Assembly: GCF_000149955.1 (NCBI RefSeq)
Contig: NC_030991.1
Location: 1,830,168 to 1,853,218, forward strand
Source: Fusarium oxysporum f. sp. lycopersici 4287
Taxonomy: Eukaryota > Ascomycota > Sordariomycetes > Hypocreales > Nectriaceae
Reading direction: 5' to 3'
DNA: 23,051 nucleotides
A program made the translations under genes and the position numbers. Below the pieces are notes generated by a model, which saw only the letters and a program-made list of their open reading frames with translations, did not search any database and was not told where the DNA came from. Positions 19,448 to 23,051 of the stretch are shown here, one piece after another. Numbering within the stretch: the first letter of the stretch is position 1; every line of letters starts with the position of its first letter.

Positions 19448-22265
19448 ATGAGCGGGGCACCCAGCGAGGCAATCTGCAGGTCGAACGGGCCTGGTGTTCG
19501 ATTGGCGTTCTACGGACAGGGGATTCAGAACTCGGGCAACTTTCAAGTTGGAGGCAACCTAAATATCGGTAGAGATTTGACAGCGCATGACAGTATTGAT
19601 CGCTAACGAACCCGAAGGAGTGCAGGATAATTCCGATAAAGATGCAGAGTTCTTAGCCGCCCTACGATCCACCGACCCCAGCGACGACAGAACGCGCATC
19701 CAGCGGCAAAAGGGCGGCCTGCTGGAAGACTCATATAGCTGGATCCTTGACCATGCGGACTTCCGGCGATGGCGCGACGATGAACAAAGTCGGCTACTAT
19801 GGGTCAGGGGAGATCCCGGCAAAGGCAAGACAATGCTGTTGTGCGGGATCATCCGAGAGCTGGAGAAACTACCTGCGGATACGCGCCGCTTGTCCTACTT
19901 CTTCTGTCAGGCGACCGACGTGCGCCTTAGTAGCGCGACGTCCGTGCTCCGCAGCCTCCTCTATCTCCTCGATCAGGAGCCGTCGCTGATGTCGCACGTA
20001 CGGAAGAAGTTTGCTCACGCGGGTAAACAGCTATTTGAAGACGTGAATCAGTGGGATGCCCTGTCCAAGATTCTCGCCAATATCTTGCAGGACTCAAGCC
20101 GGCCGAACACCTTCTTAATCATCGATGCGCTTGACGAGTGCGAGACAAATCGCGACCAGCTTCTTGAATTGCTTGTCCAGATATCCTCTTCATATTCCGC
20201 TAAACTGATTGTGTCCAGTCGTAACTGGCCAAGTGTCGAGAAGGCCCTAAGAGCATCTACGCAGAAGCTCCGAATCTGTCTCGAACTCAACCATGAGTCA
20301 ATCTCCTCCGCTGTTAGCAGATACATTGATCACAAGGTAAACGAGCTGACTCAGTTGAATAATTATGACAGCAAAACACAGGACGCTGTTCGGCACCACT
20401 TAGCCTCCAACGCAAATGACACGTTCCTATGGGTAGCCTTAGTCTGTGAGGAGCTTCGGAAGATTGAGACCTGGGATGTACTGGAAGTTATAAAGGAGGT
20501 GCCTGCTGGCTTGGAAGATCTGTACGATCGAATGATGCAACAGATCCAAAGGCTGGGACGGCGGGATCAGGAATGGTGTCGATCTGTACTGTCGGCAGTT
20601 ACCACAGCCTATCGTCCACTTCATCAAGAGGAATTAGGCTACCTCTCAACCTTACCGTTGAATATTCAAAAAATGAATGACCACATGTCGACGGTCACAG
20701 GCATGTGCGGCTCGTTCCTGACAATCAGAGACAACGTTGTCTATGTCATTCATCAGTCTGCCAAAGAGTTTTTGTCCTCGAACACATATATCTTTCCTTC
20801 TGGCAAGAGAGATCAGCACCATGCCATGTTCTCGAGGTCACTAAAGATTCTTTCGAGGACCCTCCGACGCAACATTTACAGCTTACACGCCCCAGGATTC
20901 CCCATCGACCAAGTCACGCCGCCCGTCCCTGATCCATTAGCGTCCATCCGATATCCATGTATCTACTGGGCTGACCACCTAAGCGACGCCATACCGCTTG
21001 CAACTTCAGAGCCCATCGACGACCTCCGCGACGACGGCACAGTCCAGCAGTTTCTTAGTAAAAAGTACCTCTACTGGCTCGAGGCGCTGGGCCTTCTTCG
21101 AGGCATACCGGAAGGCATGATTGCGATGACGAAGTTGAGACATTACTAGTAGGTGAATTGACTTGATGAACGCCTGGAACCGATGTGCTAATTAATATCT
21201 TTATTAGGAAAAGTACGACGGCTCCCGCTTTTTCGACCTCGTTCGAGATGCACACCGCTTCATCCTATCACACGGGTGGGCGATAGGGAATGCGCCTCTT
21301 CAGGCATATGCATCAGGGCTTATCTTCAGCCCTAGGCGGTGTATAATTAGGAATCTATTTGCAGGGGAAGAGCCGGATTGGATTATAATTAAACCGGCTA
21401 TGGCGGAGGATTGGGATGCATGTTTGACAACGCTTGAGGGCCATAGTGATAGGCTTACGTCGGTGGTCTTCTCGCCCGATGGCTGTCGTCTCGCATCGGC
21501 GTCAGATGATAGGACCGTCAAAATCTGGGATTCTACGACAGGCCGCTGCCATACAACGCTTGAGGCCATAGAAGTAAGGTTTTATCAGTGGCGTTCTCGC
21601 GTGATTCCCAGCGCCTCGCAACAGGGAGCTATATGGCCGGCGCCAAGATCTGGGATGCCAAGACGGGCCAATGCGAGGCGACGCTCGAAGGCCATAGCAA
21701 TAGAGTTACATCGGTAGTCTTCTCGCCGGGTGGCCATCGTCTCGCATCGGCGTCACTCGACAAGACAGTCAAGATATGGGATGCCACAACGGGCCACTGC
21801 GAGGCGACGCTCGAGGGCCATGGTAATTGGGTTGTGTCGGTGGCCTTCTCGCCTGATGGCCAGCGTCTCGCATCGGCTACACACGACGGGTTCATCAAGA
21901 TCTGGGACGCCAGGATGGGCGGTTGCCAGGCGACGCTCGAGCTCGATAAGAATGAGGAGGATGAATATATTTTCCATTTCGAAAAGACCGGCGCTCGCCT
22001 TCGTACGAATATTGGCACGTTCGACCTCAGCCTGCTCCCATCCTCGCCGCCCGCTGCACTGCCTGCATCCAGCCCTCGGCATCACCTACTTCAATGTCAA
22101 GGTTATGGCATTAGTTCTGATCGTTCATGGATCACATATGAAGGTCGGAATCTGCTCTGGCTCCCCCCAGAGTATCGCCCAGTGACATTAGCGATCATGG
22201 CATCAACTGTAGTACTCGGCTGTAAATCGGGACTGGTCTTGCTATTCCGGTTCTCGGAGGCTTAG
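19448..22265 (+). pseudogene. NLR: amyloid-like motif, NACHT, WD40 repeats (damaged copy)
   Basis: Proposed exons are 19448-19568, 19618-21152 and 21208-22265. Intron 1 (49 nt) runs GTAGAG...GCTAAC...AAG and joins the N-terminal motif (FYGQGIQNSG, NFQV, NLNI; residues 23-40) to the NACHT domain. NACHT has the P-loop GDPGKGKT (about 105-112) and Walker B FLIIDALDE (about 196-204). Intron 2 (55 nt, GTGAAT...GCTAAT...TTAG) is phase 0, but two TAG codons lie directly before it (21147-21152), where CAGCAG|GT would be ordinary. After intron 2 come a conserved linker and four WD40 repeats (GHS...VVFSPDG..LASAS...KIWD). Near 21563 a missing G in GAGGGCCAT shifts the frame within repeat 2. Without splicing past the stops the product is a 550-residue motif-NACHT protein lacking WD40. 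The final TAG overlaps a telomere-like tail. Confidence 0.8.
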
Positions 22266-22281
22266 GGTTAGGACAGGGCTA
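22262..22281 (-). repeat. Third telomere-like tail, related to the LINE 3' ends
   Basis: Plus-strand TTAGGGTTAGGACAGGGCTA matches the LINE tail (TTAGGGTTAGGATAGGGTTA) at 18 of 20 positions, including the non-telomeric GGAYAGGG interruption. It overlaps the NLR stop codon. No LINE body is recognisable next to it, so it may be a severely truncated insertion in minus orientation. Confidence 0.5.
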
Positions 22282-22323
22282 GCTAGGCCTACTACTGTAC
22301 CAATTACCCTAGTAACTCATGAC

Positions 22324-22407
22324 CAAATCAACTCTAGTAGAGTTGATTTTATTGACCCACTTTAAACCTAGTAGGGTTGATTATTGCCAGGGTGTAGAGT
22401 TGATTTG
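22324..22407. repeat. 84-bp element with 13-bp perfect inverted ends, MITE-like
   Basis: The left end CAAATCAACTCTA (22324-22336) and right end TAGAGTTGATTTG (22395-22407) are perfect inverted repeats. A further copy, TAGAGTTGATTT (22338-22349), makes a 12-bp-arm hairpin with the left end, and a TAGGGTTGATTA variant lies between. No target duplication was clear. Confidence 0.5.
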
Positions 22408-22448
22408 ACTTTGTCCCATATACAGGAATAGTAGTGCCGATCAGAGCA

Positions 22449-22484
22449 GGGGTTTACCCCAGAACGCGACGGGTCCTGTCGCGT
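22449..22484. repeat. Two adjacent small inverted repeats
   Basis: GGGGT-TT-ACCCC (22449-22460) is followed by ACGCGAC-gggtcct-GTCGCGT (22464-22484), both with perfect arms. They lie just upstream of the LINE ORF1 remnant. Confidence 0.6.
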
Positions 22485-22527
22485 AAAGTGCTCCGAACTG
22501 GACAATCCCACGTGGCGATGCCGAGCG

Positions 22528-23051
22528 GTGACTAGGGACCCAAAGAATCCCCACCGAGTCAGGATCACCTGCAGGGACGAGAGCGAGCATGAGATTGTGA
22601 AACGCGCAGCGGAAACAAAACTGGCCCCAGGAGCCCGGATCCTACGAGACGAGTTGTACCCTATCAGAGTGGATAATGTCAGCCGTATTGCGGTCCTAAA
22701 CGAGAGGAACGAAGTTCGAACTGAGATCACCGAGATGCTCGGCCGAGAAAATGACACCGAGGTTGCAAAGATAGCGTGGCTCAGCAAGAGAGATATCCCC
22801 AAGGCGTATGGCTCGATGGTCGTATATCTCAAAAAAAAAAAAAAAAAAAAAAAAAAACGGTCAGAGGCTAGGCGGTTCATCAATAAAGGATTCTTTGTGG
22901 CTAGAGGAGAATGCAGTACGACAAAGATGTTTGCACGTCATGACCGCCTCAAGCAATGTTATAACTGCTAACAGATCACAAGCCATAAAGCCTGTCAGTG
23001 TGATAGACCACAGGTTTGTAGAAGGTGCACGTAAGAAGGCCATCACCACAG
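22528..23051 (+). pseudogene. Tad1-like LINE ORF1 (gag-like) fragment, cut by the window end
   Basis: The sequence resembles the C-terminal half of Tad1-clade ORF1 proteins. It has IRVDNVSRIAVL, then AKIAWLSKR and KAYGSMVVYL, and then zinc knuckles CYNC...HKACQC and CRRC...EGHHH, where the window ends. The 5' part is missing and no ATG is present. Two in-frame TAA stops lie in the knuckles (22969-22971 and a second near 23032); both fit CAA changed to TAA. A run of 27 A (22831-22857) encodes nine lysines in frame where a short KG-type turn is expected. This is a decayed copy and belongs to a LINE clade different from the element at 12147-15916. Confidence 0.75.

Noticed and set aside
19569..19625. 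Alternative NLR intron 1 ending at the TGCAG at 19621-19625
   Set aside because: It has a stronger acceptor, but the joined frame meets an immediate TAA. The 49-nt version keeps the frame open.

Overview
This window is nuclear DNA of a filamentous ascomycete (Pezizomycotina). The evidence is genes with 49-85 nt introns (mostly GT-AG, with CTAAC/CTGAC-like branch sites), fungus-specific protein families, fungal hAT and LINE transposons, and TTAGGG-type repeats. I cannot name the species. It reads as an accessory, transposon-rich and possibly subtelomere-like segment in which working genes alternate with mobile elements and decayed genes. All gene calls come from reading the sequence; no database search was possible.

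Layout. (1) 114-4914, minus strand: a fungal-specific regulator-type gene is split near its 5' end by a 3,092-bp hAT transposon (1668-4759) with a perfect 8-bp target duplication; the transposon carries its own transposase on the plus strand. (2) 5177-5924, minus: a three-exon Yap-type bZIP factor. (3) 5925-7462: AT-rich DNA without genes, with a hairpin-forming repeat and a 5'-truncated LINE 3' end. (4) 7789-11945: cyanase (minus) and beta-carbonic anhydrase (plus) are divergently arranged around a 1.1-kb intergenic region, a plausible cyanate-decomposition pair. A 164-bp hAT-type MITE and a DUF1348/SnoaL-like gene follow. (5) 12147-15916, minus: a large LINE with an N-terminal zinc finger, a reverse transcriptase and a restriction-enzyme-like endonuclease. 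It ends in a degenerate telomere-like tail, and the same tail occurs near 7462 and, less exactly, at 22262. (6) 15937-17307: three 17-nt palindromes and an OrsD-like (DUF3505) pseudogene. (7) 17591-22265: a divergent pair made of a nucleoside-phosphorylase-fold protein (minus) and a NACHT-WD40 NLR (plus). (8) 22324-23051: small inverted repeats and a decayed Tad1-like LINE ORF1 that runs off the window.

Most interesting point. The C-terminus of the phosphorylase-like protein and the N-terminus of the NLR share one short Gly/Asn-rich motif (pattern FxGxGxQNSG, then F-x-[IV]-G-x-[DN]-LNI). This is the expected arrangement of a fungal amyloid-signalling pair, in which an activated NLR templates a prion-like fold onto a separate effector. 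Here the effector would be a PNP_UDP-type enzyme rather than the better-known HeLo-type or lipase-type effectors. The NLR copy appears damaged after its NACHT domain (two tandem TAG codons at a splice junction and a 1-bp frameshift in the WD40 region), while the effector is intact.

Most premature stops in the decayed genes can be explained by C-to-T changes (CAA/CAG/CGA to TAA/TAG/TGA), which suggests but does not prove past repeat-induced point mutation. I saw no tRNA, rRNA or CRISPR.
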